Positions 7,634-14,525 of a stretch of 64,000 nucleotides of DNA are shown here, one piece after another; position 1 is the stretch's first letter, and each line of letters opens with the position of its first letter. The stretch is taken from contig CAJUKE010000001.1 in NCBI GenBank assembly GCA_910587075.1, forward strand, positions 62,001 to 126,000, written 5' to 3'. The notes under the pieces were generated by a model, which had not been told where the DNA came from, ran no database searches, and worked only from the letters and a program-made list of their open reading frames with translations. Position numbers and translations under genes: made by a program. The stretch comes from an uncultured Muribaculaceae bacterium (lineage in GTDB: Bacteria; Bacteroidota; Bacteroidia; Bacteroidales; Muribaculaceae).

Positions 7634-8511
7634 AAGCCGCTATTGTTATGTTTGTTGCCTGAAAAACGTTCGTACATCATCCATACTTTGACAGCCTGGA
7701 CAGCCTCGGCCACGTCATGCACCCTGAGGATGGAGGCACCTCCTTCGAGGGCGAGCACGTTGAGGGCTGTGGTGCCGGGAAGAGCCTCGGCGGGCGTTAT
7801 GCCCAGCGGACGATAAATCATCGACTTGCGCGACACCCCGACGAGCATCGGTCTGTCGAGCAGCCGCCCTACTTCCGGGAGCGCTGCCATCAGCTCGTAG
7901 TTCTGCTCCGCGGTTTTGGCGAAGCCGAATCCCGGATCGACGATCACGTCGGCCACGCCGCGGAGCGCCAGCTCCCTGAGCTTGCCTGAAAGTTCGGCCA
8001 CCACGCCTGCCGCCACCCCCGCGGGGTAGTCGGTGAGCGATAGCATATCGGCGGGGGTGCCGCGCATATGCATCAATATATAAGGGCATCGGAGATCGGC
8101 CACGGTGTCGAACATCGAGGCGTCGAGCATGCCGCCGCTCACGTCGTTCACAATGTCGGCCCCGAGTCCGGCCACGGCCTCGCGGGCAACCGACGCGCGG
8201 AATGTGTCGACCGAAATCGGTATTTCCGGGGCGGCAGTGCGAGCCGCCTTGATTCCGGCCTCTATTCGGCGGAGCTCCTCCGCCTTCAACACCTCTTCGG
8301 CCCCCGGGCGGGTGGAGTACCCCCCGATTTCGAACAGGTCGGCACCTTCCGCGGCGATACGCTCAGCCCTGAGCCTCAGCGCATCGGCGCTATCGGCCGG
8401 AGTGCGCGAGGCGGCATAAAACGAGTCGGGCGTAACGTTGAGTATGCCCATAACCAAGGGGCGGTCGACCGACAACCGCTCCCCCTTTATATTTAGCGAG
8501 AACTGCTTCAC
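7630..8511 (-). CDS. folP: Dihydropteroate synthase
   Basis: It condenses p-aminobenzoate with the pterin pyrophosphate in folate synthesis and is the sulfonamide target. Motifs are MGILNVTPDSF near the N-terminus, the following GGYSTRPGA loop, and a C-terminal RVHDV segment, in a TIM-barrel of normal size. I place the start at GTG 8511 (293 residues). The longer frame to 8577 would read through the promoter at 8547-8578, whose predicted start of transcription is near 8541, so the extra residues cannot come from this transcript. A perfect inverted repeat occupies 8523-8540. The gene is divergent from a Crp/Fnr regulator and overlaps cdaA by four bases. Confidence 0.92.
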   Translation of the reverse strand: MKQFSLNIKGERLSVDRPLVMGILNVTPDSFYAASRTPADSADALRLRAERIAAEGADLFEIGGYSTRPGAEEVLKAEELRRIEAGIKAARTAAPEIPISVDTFRASVAREAVAGLGADIVNDVSGGMLDASMFDTVADLRCPYILMHMRGTPADMLSLTDYPAGVAAGVVAELSGKLRELALRGVADVIVDPGFGFAKTAEQNYELMAALPEVGRLLDRPMLVGVSRKSMIYRPLGITPAEALPGTTALNVLALEGGASILRVHDVAEAVQAVKVWMMYERFSGNKHNNSGL

Positions 8512-8522
8512 GATTTCCAAAT

Positions 8523-8540
8523 GACTCTCTGGAGAGAGTC
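8523..8540. promoter_or_regulatory. Perfect inverted repeat at the folP transcription start
   Basis: GACTCTCT at 8523-8530 and AGAGAGTC at 8533-8540 are separated by two bases. The repeat covers about +1 to +18 of the predicted folP transcript. It could be a repressor operator or a 5' hairpin. The neighbouring divergent Crp/Fnr-type gene is one possible regulator; this is inference. Confidence 0.5.
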
Positions 8541-8546
8541 GGCCTA

Positions 8547-8578
8547 CAAAAGTAAGGAAAATCCGCCACCCGCGCAAA
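8547..8578 (-). promoter_or_regulatory. Promoter of folP-cdaA
   Basis: On the minus strand TTTG at 8578-8575, a 20-base spacer and TACTTTTG at 8554-8547 match both elements of the Bacteroidetes promoter. It fixes the folP start downstream, at the GTG at 8511. Confidence 0.75.
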
Positions 8579-8674
8579 CCTTTTCAGGGCTTGGCCACAA
8601 TAATCACTATCTGTTAATCCAATCCCAACTTCCACGCCCTCACATACGTTATATTATATAAAACAAACAGAACA

Positions 8675-9352
8675 ATGAAGAGCACATTCGACGTGTTGCT
8701 GAGCCTGCCACTGTTCAGCGGGGCCAGCACACAGAAGATTCAGCAAATCGTAGGGAAGCACAAATTCCACTTCCTGAAATTCACCGACGGAGAGCAGATG
8801 ACCGCCGCAGGCGACCCCTGCACCCACATACGGTTCATTATATCGGGCCGCGTGAGAAGCACGGTCGAGAGTCCCGACGGCCGCATCCGGGTGTCGCAGA
8901 CCCTTCCGGCACCCAACGTGATAGCGCCCGACTTCTTTTTCGGGCGCACCACCTCGTACCCCTGCACCGTCAAGGCCATCGGCTCGGCCGGCGTGGTTGA
9001 CGTTGAGAAAAGCGAATATCTCAAGATTATTGAGAGCGACCCGGTGTTTCTGTTCAATTTTCTAAACCTGCTTTCAGTGGACGCCCAGCAGGGGGTTCAG
9101 GGAGTGATGTGCCTTACATCGGGCGACCTCCGCAAGCGCATCGCCTACTGGATCCTCGCCCTTACCCAGCGCGGCGGCGAGGATATAGAGATGGAGTGCC
9201 GCCAGCGCGACCTCTACACCGTATTCGGTGTGCCGCGCCAGTCGCTCATCGCCGCGCTAACCGATATGCGGGCCGAAGGGGCCCTCACATTCGCCCCCGG
9301 ACTGATCAAGGTTTCCCAACGCGAAAGCCTCGAATCAATCCTCAAAGAGTAG
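8675..9352 (+). CDS. Crp/Fnr-family transcription regulator
   Basis: The 225 residues comprise an N-terminal cyclic-nucleotide-binding-type beta-barrel (about 1-125), a dimer helix and a C-terminal winged helix (about 150-222) with a recognition segment around VFGVPRQSL. No cluster of cysteines like that of FNR is visible, so the signal is probably not an iron-sulfur cluster; the ligand is unknown. The gene is divergent from folP, with about 100 AT-rich bases before its ATG. It might control itself, folP-cdaA or the OmpA gene downstream, but nothing in the sequence proves a target. The family call is strong; the function is open. Confidence 0.85.
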   Translation: MKSTFDVLLSLPLFSGASTQKIQQIVGKHKFHFLKFTDGEQMTAAGDPCTHIRFIISGRVRSTVESPDGRIRVSQTLPAPNVIAPDFFFGRTTSYPCTVKAIGSAGVVDVEKSEYLKIIESDPVFLFNFLNLLSVDAQQGVQGVMCLTSGDLRKRIAYWILALTQRGGEDIEMECRQRDLYTVFGVPRQSLIAALTDMRAEGALTFAPGLIKVSQRESLESILKE

Positions 9353-9526
9353 CCTGGAGCTATGGTTCCATGGCCGTTTTAAACCTTGATTCTTCTTAGT
9401 TTTAGCTATATCATTATCTATATTCATAGGGTGATAGTATTCGCTTTAAACATTACTTTTCAATGTTTTATAATCTATATTTCTCTATATAAATCTATAT
9501 TCGGCAGATATTGGAGCGCCGGGGAG
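9353..9526. other. AT-rich intergenic segment
   Basis: After the Crp/Fnr gene there is a weak hairpin (GCTATG 9359-9364 with CATGGC 9369-9374, then CGTTTT), which may be its terminator. The following 150 bases are strongly AT-rich with repeated ATCTATAT words. I see no gene in it. Confidence 0.5.
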
Positions 9527-9557
9527 TTGACAAAGGCTTTCCGGCGCGCTAACTTTG
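9527..9557 (+). promoter_or_regulatory. Promoter of a probable non-coding RNA
   Basis: TTG at 9527-9529 and TAACTTTG at 9550-9557 (exact TAnnTTTG) are separated by 20 bases. Transcription should begin near 9564. No open frame of useful length follows before the terminator at 9775-9800. Confidence 0.6.
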
Positions 9558-9563
9558 CAACCG

Positions 9564-9803
9564 AAAACAATACGGAACGCCTCCGACGAGGCTCCGGAAA
9601 GATGATACGATTGGATTAAAGACAAAAGGATTTGTTTGATTTAAGGAATTAGTTTTTAGGGTTAGTATTTACAAATTCAGAAGTGCCCCGCGAGGGCATA
9701 CCGATTAAAAGATCGTGTTTTATGTTAGGTTTGTTATCCCGGCAGATTCCAGGAAGGACTCCGGGAAAGGATTTAAAGGCGCTCTGTGAAGAGCGCCTTT
9801 TTC
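9564..9803 (+). ncRNA. Probable structured non-coding RNA of about 240 nt
   Basis: The segment has its own promoter (9527-9557), an intrinsic terminator (9775-9800) and no plausible coding frame; the only early frame is the five-residue MIRLD at 9602. It holds three GC-rich stems in AT-rich sequence: GCCTC 9579-9583 with GAGGC 9588-9592, extended by CGG 9573-9575 with CCG 9594-9596; TGCCC 9684-9688 with GGGCA 9694-9698; and TCCCGG 9737-9742 with CCGGGA 9761-9766. I cannot match it to 6S RNA, tmRNA, SRP RNA or RNase P RNA: their conserved motifs are absent. It could instead be a regulatory leader, though the next gene starts 316 bases beyond the terminator. Confidence 0.5.
9775..9803 (+). terminator. 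Intrinsic terminator of the probable ncRNA
   Basis: AAAGGCGCTC at 9775-9784 pairs perfectly with GAGCGCCTTT at 9791-9800 around a six-base loop, followed by TTCCTTT. Confidence 0.88.
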
Positions 9804-9808
9804 CTTTG

Positions 9809-9894
9809 CCCCCTCCCCCCATCATCCAAAGCATCCCATCACCCTCAAAACTCCCATCACTCCCAATAATCCCAAAATTCCCAATCCTCCCATA
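9809..9894 (+). repeat. Cytosine-rich, G-depleted tract with CTCCCAT repeats
   Basis: Only one G occurs in these 86 bases. The tract is built of degenerate CTCCCAT/CCCAAT units. The 15-mer at 9851-9865 (CTCCCATCACTCCCA) recurs exactly at 19606-19620 and an 11-mer at 9883-9893 recurs at 19638-19648. It lies directly behind an intrinsic terminator. The rest of the gap to 10118 is AT-rich and presumably holds the OmpA promoter, which I could not place exactly. Confidence 0.6.
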
Positions 9895-10118
9895 GCACCC
9901 ACCTCTTATATATAATGCCCCTACTCGCGGCCCACTAAAAAATTCGGGGCGTGTTAACGGATACTTCCTGAACAAAAAAAACGTTGGCGGCGTTATTCAG
10001 ACAAAAGGCAGCTTAGTTACGAGGGTTAACAAAACAAGATGTATCAGACGAATCACCCTATGCGGCTACTTTTTATGAGAGAAACAAAAGATTTGTAAAC
10101 TTAATTTGCTCAAAGAAA

Positions 10119-11336
10119 ATGAAAAAGAATCTTCTTTACGTTGCGGCAGCGTGCGCATGCGGTCTTTTTGCCACCGCTACAGCAAACGCCCAAGAAGCAG
10201 TAGTAGTCGAGGAAGAAACAGTCAGCGTGGTAGACGCCGCCAACTGCAAGACCCACTACAGTGTCGACAAAGGTGACAACTGGTTTATCCAGTTAGGCGC
10301 CGGCATCGATGTCCCCCTGTTCGAGAACGAACTCAAGGGAGGCGTAGATCCCAAACGCCACATCACAGCAACTTACAACCTCGGCGTAGGCCGTTGGTTC
10401 TCCCCCTATCTCGGCTTCCGCCTGAGCGCCTACTACGGAGCGTGGCACTGGGATAACGTGAACTTCTCGAAAGCCCAGATGGTCAACCTCAACCTCGACT
10501 TCATGTGGGACATGTGTAACTCCCTGGGCGGTGTCAACGCCGGGCGTCCCGTCAGCGTGATCCCCTTCGTAGGTCTCGGCGGCACATATGTATGGGACAT
10601 CAAGAGCGAAGGCCGCAACATCATGAAGAAGGACGGCAGCACCCGCTCGCGTGAATGGCTCCTCCCCGTATCGGCCGGTATCCAGTTCCGCTTCCGTCTC
10701 TGCCGCTATGTCGACTTCTTCCTTGAAGGCCGCGCATCGTTCTACGGCGACAACGCCAACGGCTGCGCCTACGACAAATCCATCGACATCAACGTACAGG
10801 CAACCGGCGGTTTCTCCTTCAACCTCGGCGGTGTCAACTACCAGGCTTACAACGAATGCAAGGACCTCGCCTACATCAACTCGCTCAACAACCAGGTTAA
10901 CGGTCTGAGAGGCGAACTCGCCGCCACCGCCGCAGCTCTCGCCGCAGCACAGGCACAGCTCCCCTGCCCCGAAGTGAAGCCCGCCGCTCCCGCTCCCGCC
11001 AAGACCTACGCTCCGATGATGTCGACCGTACGCTTCACCATCAACTCGGCAACTATCACCGATGAGGAGATGGTAAACGTTTACAACACCGCTGAATACC
11101 TCAAGAGCAACCCCGACGTGAACGTAGTGATCAAGGGTTACGCCGACAAGGACACCGGTACTTCCGAATACAACCAGGAACTCTCCGCACGCCGCGCCCA
11201 GGCCGTCTACGACACCCTCACCAAGACCTACGGTGTGAAGGCCGACCGCCTCTCGATCGACGCTGAAGGCAGCTCCACCCAGCCTTACGACACCAACGAC
11301 TGGAACCGCATCGTGATCTTCGTCCCCGGTAACTAA
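10119..11336 (+). CDS. Outer-membrane beta-barrel protein with OmpA C-terminal domain
   Basis: The 405-residue protein has a signal peptide (about 1-24, cut after TANA), an N-terminal eight-strand-type barrel (about 50-250), an Ala/Pro-rich linker and a C-terminal OmpA-like domain (about 300-405) with the peptidoglycan-contact region ending in NDWNRIVIF. Proteins of this type anchor the outer membrane to the cell wall and are abundant in Bacteroidales. Its codon use is strongly biased, as expected of a highly expressed gene. It ends at a strong terminator shared with the convergent protease gene. Confidence 0.9.
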   Translation: MKKNLLYVAAACACGLFATATANAQEAVVVEEETVSVVDAANCKTHYSVDKGDNWFIQLGAGIDVPLFENELKGGVDPKRHITATYNLGVGRWFSPYLGFRLSAYYGAWHWDNVNFSKAQMVNLNLDFMWDMCNSLGGVNAGRPVSVIPFVGLGGTYVWDIKSEGRNIMKKDGSTRSREWLLPVSAGIQFRFRLCRYVDFFLEGRASFYGDNANGCAYDKSIDINVQATGGFSFNLGGVNYQAYNECKDLAYINSLNNQVNGLRGELAATAAALAAAQAQLPCPEVKPAAPAPAKTYAPMMSTVRFTINSATITDEEMVNVYNTAEYLKSNPDVNVVIKGYADKDTGTSEYNQELSARRAQAVYDTLTKTYGVKADRLSIDAEGSSTQPYDTNDWNRIVIFVPGN

Positions 11337-11396
11337 ACAAGCACTTCATAGAAAACCTTACCAAGGTAACTAAGCACCATTGCTCTCTATAACCCG

Positions 11397-11428
11397 AAGA
11401 GGCCGCGCCATTGATGGCGCGGCCTCTT
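11397..11428. terminator. Bidirectional terminator between the OmpA and C10 protease genes
   Basis: AAGAGGCCGCGCCA at 11397-11410 pairs perfectly over 14 bases with its complement at 11415-11428 around TTGA. It lies between two convergent genes. Confidence 0.85.
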
Positions 11429-11454
11429 GACTTGTATGCTATTTGGGGGCTCGA

Positions 11455-13839
11455 TCAGCGGATAGCGCGGCGGGTGGCCGAGCGGCGCCCCGAAGCGGTA
11501 ACGGTCTCCACGATGTAGACACCGGCTGGGAGGTCGGCGAGGTCGGCCTCACCCTTGGCTTCGCGCACGAGCGAGCCGGCGAGGTTGTAGACCGAGGTGG
11601 CGACCACGGAATCATCGGACTCGACAGCCTCGATGCCGGAAGTGTTGTCGAGGGTGAAAACCACCTCCGAGCCGCCGGGAGTTATAGCGGTCTGCCCGTC
11701 GTAGAGCACGGCGAAGTAGGTTTTGCCCGGCTCTCCGGCGGCAAACGCCCCGGAAGCCTTGATGTCGGCGCTCTCACCGGCGGCCATAAAGATGTTAGCG
11801 GTGTTGAAGAAGCCGATGGCCGATACGTTACCCGTGGTGTACGGGAAAAGCACCACCGAAAGGGAGCGGCCGAAATACCCCTCCTCGCAGGTGAGTCTGC
11901 CGCTGAACTCGACGTTCTCGCGGTCGACCTTCTTCGGGTCACCTACCACGCCGAACGACTCCTGCTTAAGTTTCGTATTCTCAGGCACTCCGTGCAGCTC
12001 GATTTCCATCCCGGCCGAGACAATCTCGTTGGTAGCTTCCTTAACCATGTACAGAGTGTAAGTGCCGGGAGCGGGGAGCTGCGTCGTAGCGAAATGGTTA
12101 AAGATACCGGTGTATTCCAGCTCCATGTTCTCTCCCGGCAGGAGGTCGATCTGCACCGGGTCAGCCTTTGCTATGGGGGCGTTGCCGGAAGCGAGCGTGG
12201 GCACCAGCGTGCCTACGAATTCCATATCCCCCGTGTTGGTGATGTCGGCCTTAAGGCGGAAGAGGTTTCCAAGATACACCTCGGTAAGCAGCTCCACATT
12301 GTCGGCGCGGCACGAAGCTGTAGCCGCGTCCTCGAAGGTGCAGGAACCGTTCTTAATCGTCATCTTCACCTTCTGGGTGGAGGAAAGCTTCACGGGCACA
12401 TCCTTCCACACGCCGTCGGTGCCGCACATCACGGGCGAGAGGGTGTAGGTTCCGGCCTTGAGGGTCGAGGGAATCTGCGCCGTATAGCTGTCGATATAGC
12501 CAAGGGACTGTATGGAGATGCGGGTCGAGGCGGTGCTGTACTTCTCCTCGCCGGTTTCATCGTTGACGAACTTCACACCCATCGCGCCGTTAGCGGTGCC
12601 AGTCGAATAGTTGAGCACGCGGTTGCCCACAGCGATCTGGTCGCCGGGGCGCGCGCCGATAGAGCTTTTCGCGGCCACGGAGAAACCCTGGTCCATCATA
12701 AGATTGAGATACATCTTCGAGGTAGAGCGGGGCTTGCGGATGTTGGCGATCACGGCCTGGCTGTAGTTAAAGCCCGACGAAGAGCCTCCGATACCCTGCG
12801 AGGGGGGATCGAGTGCCGAGAGACGGAAGTAGCCGTCGCTCTTGCCGCCCCAGCCCCAGTTGATATGGAAGAAACCGTCGGAGCTGTATCCATCGCACAC
12901 AAACGAGTGGCCACCTTCGGAGCTGGAGCCGGAATACTGCACGGGGCCGTAGTCGCGGAGCTGGCTGTAGATGAACTCCTCCCATTCGAGCATACCGAAA
13001 TAGTCGCGTTCGGCGTAGCGGATATTGCGGTCATAGTTGAAATAGTCAACCAGTGCCGAAGCCACGTACACGTCGGGTGTGCCGCTCTCCGAGGGGGAGT
13101 ACTGCATGTCGGTGCTCACGCCGCAGGCCTGCATAAGCCGGGCCACGGCTATCTTCTGTCGCTCGTTACCGGCGTCACCGGCGTAGCTGTCGAGCATATT
13201 GGCCCAGTCGTAGGTAATCTGGGAGAAGTCAAGCGAGATCCACTCACCTTTATAATAGTACTGGTGCGATCCGACCCCGACGAGAGGCCATTCGTGATAG
13301 TTCACGATCTGCGCCATAGCCGTTGCCACGCAGCCAGTCATCGAGTGCGAGCCGTTATATTCGGGGCATAGGGCGTTGTAGGGGGCGTCCTGGTTCCAGG
13401 TTGTGGTCACCATAGGGGCGATGGCCTCCCTTTCGGGACGTTCCACGGCCGTTGCCAGCGAGCGGGTGCCGCGGGCGTGGCTGATTTCGCGGGCGTACTC
13501 GCCGAGCCACCAGCGGGTGGGAGCCGGGAGGGTCGCGTCGTCAAACGATCCCGACTCGGTGTAGCCCAGCAGGGGCACCGCGCGGTCGTCGGCGCTGACT
13601 ATAATATATCCCTCGCCCGACTTGGGAGTGAAAACGTAGAGCGCCTGTTCTCCCCCCTCGGGGTCGGCCACGGTATGGGCCAGCCGTAAAGCTGCCGTGC
13701 CCCCGTTGAGGGCTTTGGGCATCACCGCCCGCGAGCGTCCGAGCCTCGCGAGAGCCTGCTCGGGGGTGAGCGTTTCCGCCCCTGCCCCGATTGCGGCAAG
13801 AGCCGCCAAAGATAATGTGAAGAGCTTGATATGGTTCAT
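11455..13839 (-). CDS. C10 family cysteine protease (streptopain-like), intact
   Basis: This 794-residue secreted protease has a signal peptide (about 1-20), a Spi-type prodomain (about 22-125) and a catalytic domain. The oxyanion Gln150 (WNQDAPYN), nucleophile Cys170 (MTGCVATAMAQ), catalytic His311 (GGHSFVCDGY) and the Asn327-Trp328 of NWGWGG are all present. Ig-like regions and a C-terminal tail (VYNLAGSLV, LPAGVYIV) resembling sorting or carrier domains follow. It is the closest comparison for the inactive homologue at 4189-6699. A -7 element lies just before the start, and a shared terminator lies past its end. Host-protein or dietary-protein degradation and inhibitor cleavage are possible roles; the substrate is unknown. 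Confidence 0.93.
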   Translation of the reverse strand: MNHIKLFTLSLAALAAIGAGAETLTPEQALARLGRSRAVMPKALNGGTAALRLAHTVADPEGGEQALYVFTPKSGEGYIIVSADDRAVPLLGYTESGSFDDATLPAPTRWWLGEYAREISHARGTRSLATAVERPEREAIAPMVTTTWNQDAPYNALCPEYNGSHSMTGCVATAMAQIVNYHEWPLVGVGSHQYYYKGEWISLDFSQITYDWANMLDSYAGDAGNERQKIAVARLMQACGVSTDMQYSPSESGTPDVYVASALVDYFNYDRNIRYAERDYFGMLEWEEFIYSQLRDYGPVQYSGSSSEGGHSFVCDGYSSDGFFHINWGWGGKSDGYFRLSALDPPSQGIGGSSSGFNYSQAVIANIRKPRSTSKMYLNLMMDQGFSVAAKSSIGARPGDQIAVGNRVLNYSTGTANGAMGVKFVNDETGEEKYSTASTRISIQSLGYIDSYTAQIPSTLKAGTYTLSPVMCGTDGVWKDVPVKLSSTQKVKMTIKNGSCTFEDAATASCRADNVELLTEVYLGNLFRLKADITNTGDMEFVGTLVPTLASGNAPIAKADPVQIDLLPGENMELEYTGIFNHFATTQLPAPGTYTLYMVKEATNEIVSAGMEIELHGVPENTKLKQESFGVVGDPKKVDRENVEFSGRLTCEEGYFGRSLSVVLFPYTTGNVSAIGFFNTANIFMAAGESADIKASGAFAAGEPGKTYFAVLYDGQTAITPGGSEVVFTLDNTSGIEAVESDDSVVATSVYNLAGSLVREAKGEADLADLPAGVYIVETVTASGRRSATRRAIR

Positions 13840-13859
13840 TGCAAATTGATTTTTCGCGA

Positions 13860-13867
13860 CAAAGGTA
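13860..13867 (-). promoter_or_regulatory. -7 element of the C10 protease gene
   Basis: TACCTTTG on the minus strand matches TAnnTTTG exactly, 20 bases before the ATG. No TTTG is seen at the usual upstream spacing. Confidence 0.5.
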
Positions 13868-13987
13868 GCATCTGCCGACGTGTAAAGCGCATAATCATAC
13901 TTAAAAAAAGTTAAACCGTTTGCCTACTTTGTCGATTTTACAATGCAATTGCTTTAATTTGTGAAAAATTTCGGCGAGGTGGATTAA

Positions 13988-14040
13988 AAGACTCCCACAT
14001 CTTGCCGAAATAATTCATCAATCGAATCACCGGGAGTCTT
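13988..14040 (+). promoter_or_regulatory. Inverted repeat before the secreted-protein pair
   Basis: AAGACTCCC at 13988-13996 pairs with GGGAGTCTT at 14032-14040 across a 35-base loop, 20 bases before the ATG at 14061. It could be a 5' leader hairpin or an operator pair. Confidence 0.4.
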
Positions 14041-14060
14041 GCATCAGTCGTTCAATCTCT

Positions 14061-14525
14061 ATGAAGCATTTTTTCCCAGCTTTAGCTATCATGGCGGCGG
14101 TTTCGTTCGGCGCTTCGGCCGAGGGTTACCGTTCAGTGGCGGTGAACATCATCGACGGCTCCAAGGTTGAGATCAACCTCGCCGACGACCTCACCGCGGC
14201 ATTCGACGAGGAAAACCTCCTGATCGCGTCCGACGGTCAGGATGTAGCCATCCCCCGCGCCACCATCAAATCGTTCACCTTCTCCGACAAGGAAGTGGTC
14301 GGCCTCGACCAGGTTTCCGCCGGAGCGGCCCCCGTTGTCAGCGGCGGCAAGATGATTTTCACCGAGCTCCCCGCGGGCTCCGTCGTGGCGGTCTACAACA
14401 CTGCCGGCGCGCTCCTCACCGAGCAGAAAGCGTCGGGCGACTTCACCCTCGACCTCTCGACCCTCCCCGCCCAGACCGTAATCGTGAATGTTAACGGAGT
14501 AGCTTACAAAATCGCCACCAAGTGA
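14061..14525 (+). CDS. Small secreted protein with sorting-like C-terminus, function unknown
   Basis: The 154-residue product has a signal peptide (about 1-20, cut after ASA). A domain rich in beta-strand (VAVNIIDGSKVEINLADDL, IKSFTFSD) follows, and a C-terminal part with VYNTAGALL and LPAQTVIV resembles the tail of the neighbouring proteases. The IIDGSKVEINL to IKSFTF pattern recurs in the N-terminus of the next gene (DVYDAAGKFIS, DIQEITL), so the two are probably related. Its TGA overlaps the ATG of the next gene (TGATG), which suggests translational coupling. I recognise no enzyme motif. Confidence 0.75.
   Translation: MKHFFPALAIMAAVSFGASAEGYRSVAVNIIDGSKVEINLADDLTAAFDEENLLIASDGQDVAIPRATIKSFTFSDKEVVGLDQVSAGAAPVVSGGKMIFTELPAGSVVAVYNTAGALLTEQKASGDFTLDLSTLPAQTVIVNVNGVAYKIATK

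Noticed and set aside
8512..8577. Longer folP reading from 8577
   Set aside because: The extra codons lie in a full-consensus promoter and an inverted repeat at the predicted transcription start.
9386..9619. Plus-strand open frame of 77 codons in AT-rich intergenic DNA
   Set aside because: It spans the promoter of the probable ncRNA, has no ribosome site and a Tyr/Ile-rich chance composition.
11443..13371. Long plus-strand open frame (642 codons) opposite the C10 protease gene
   Set aside because: The minus strand carries clear C10 motifs throughout. The plus-strand frame is a GC-rich shadow with His/Arg/Gly-rich nonsense composition and no domain.
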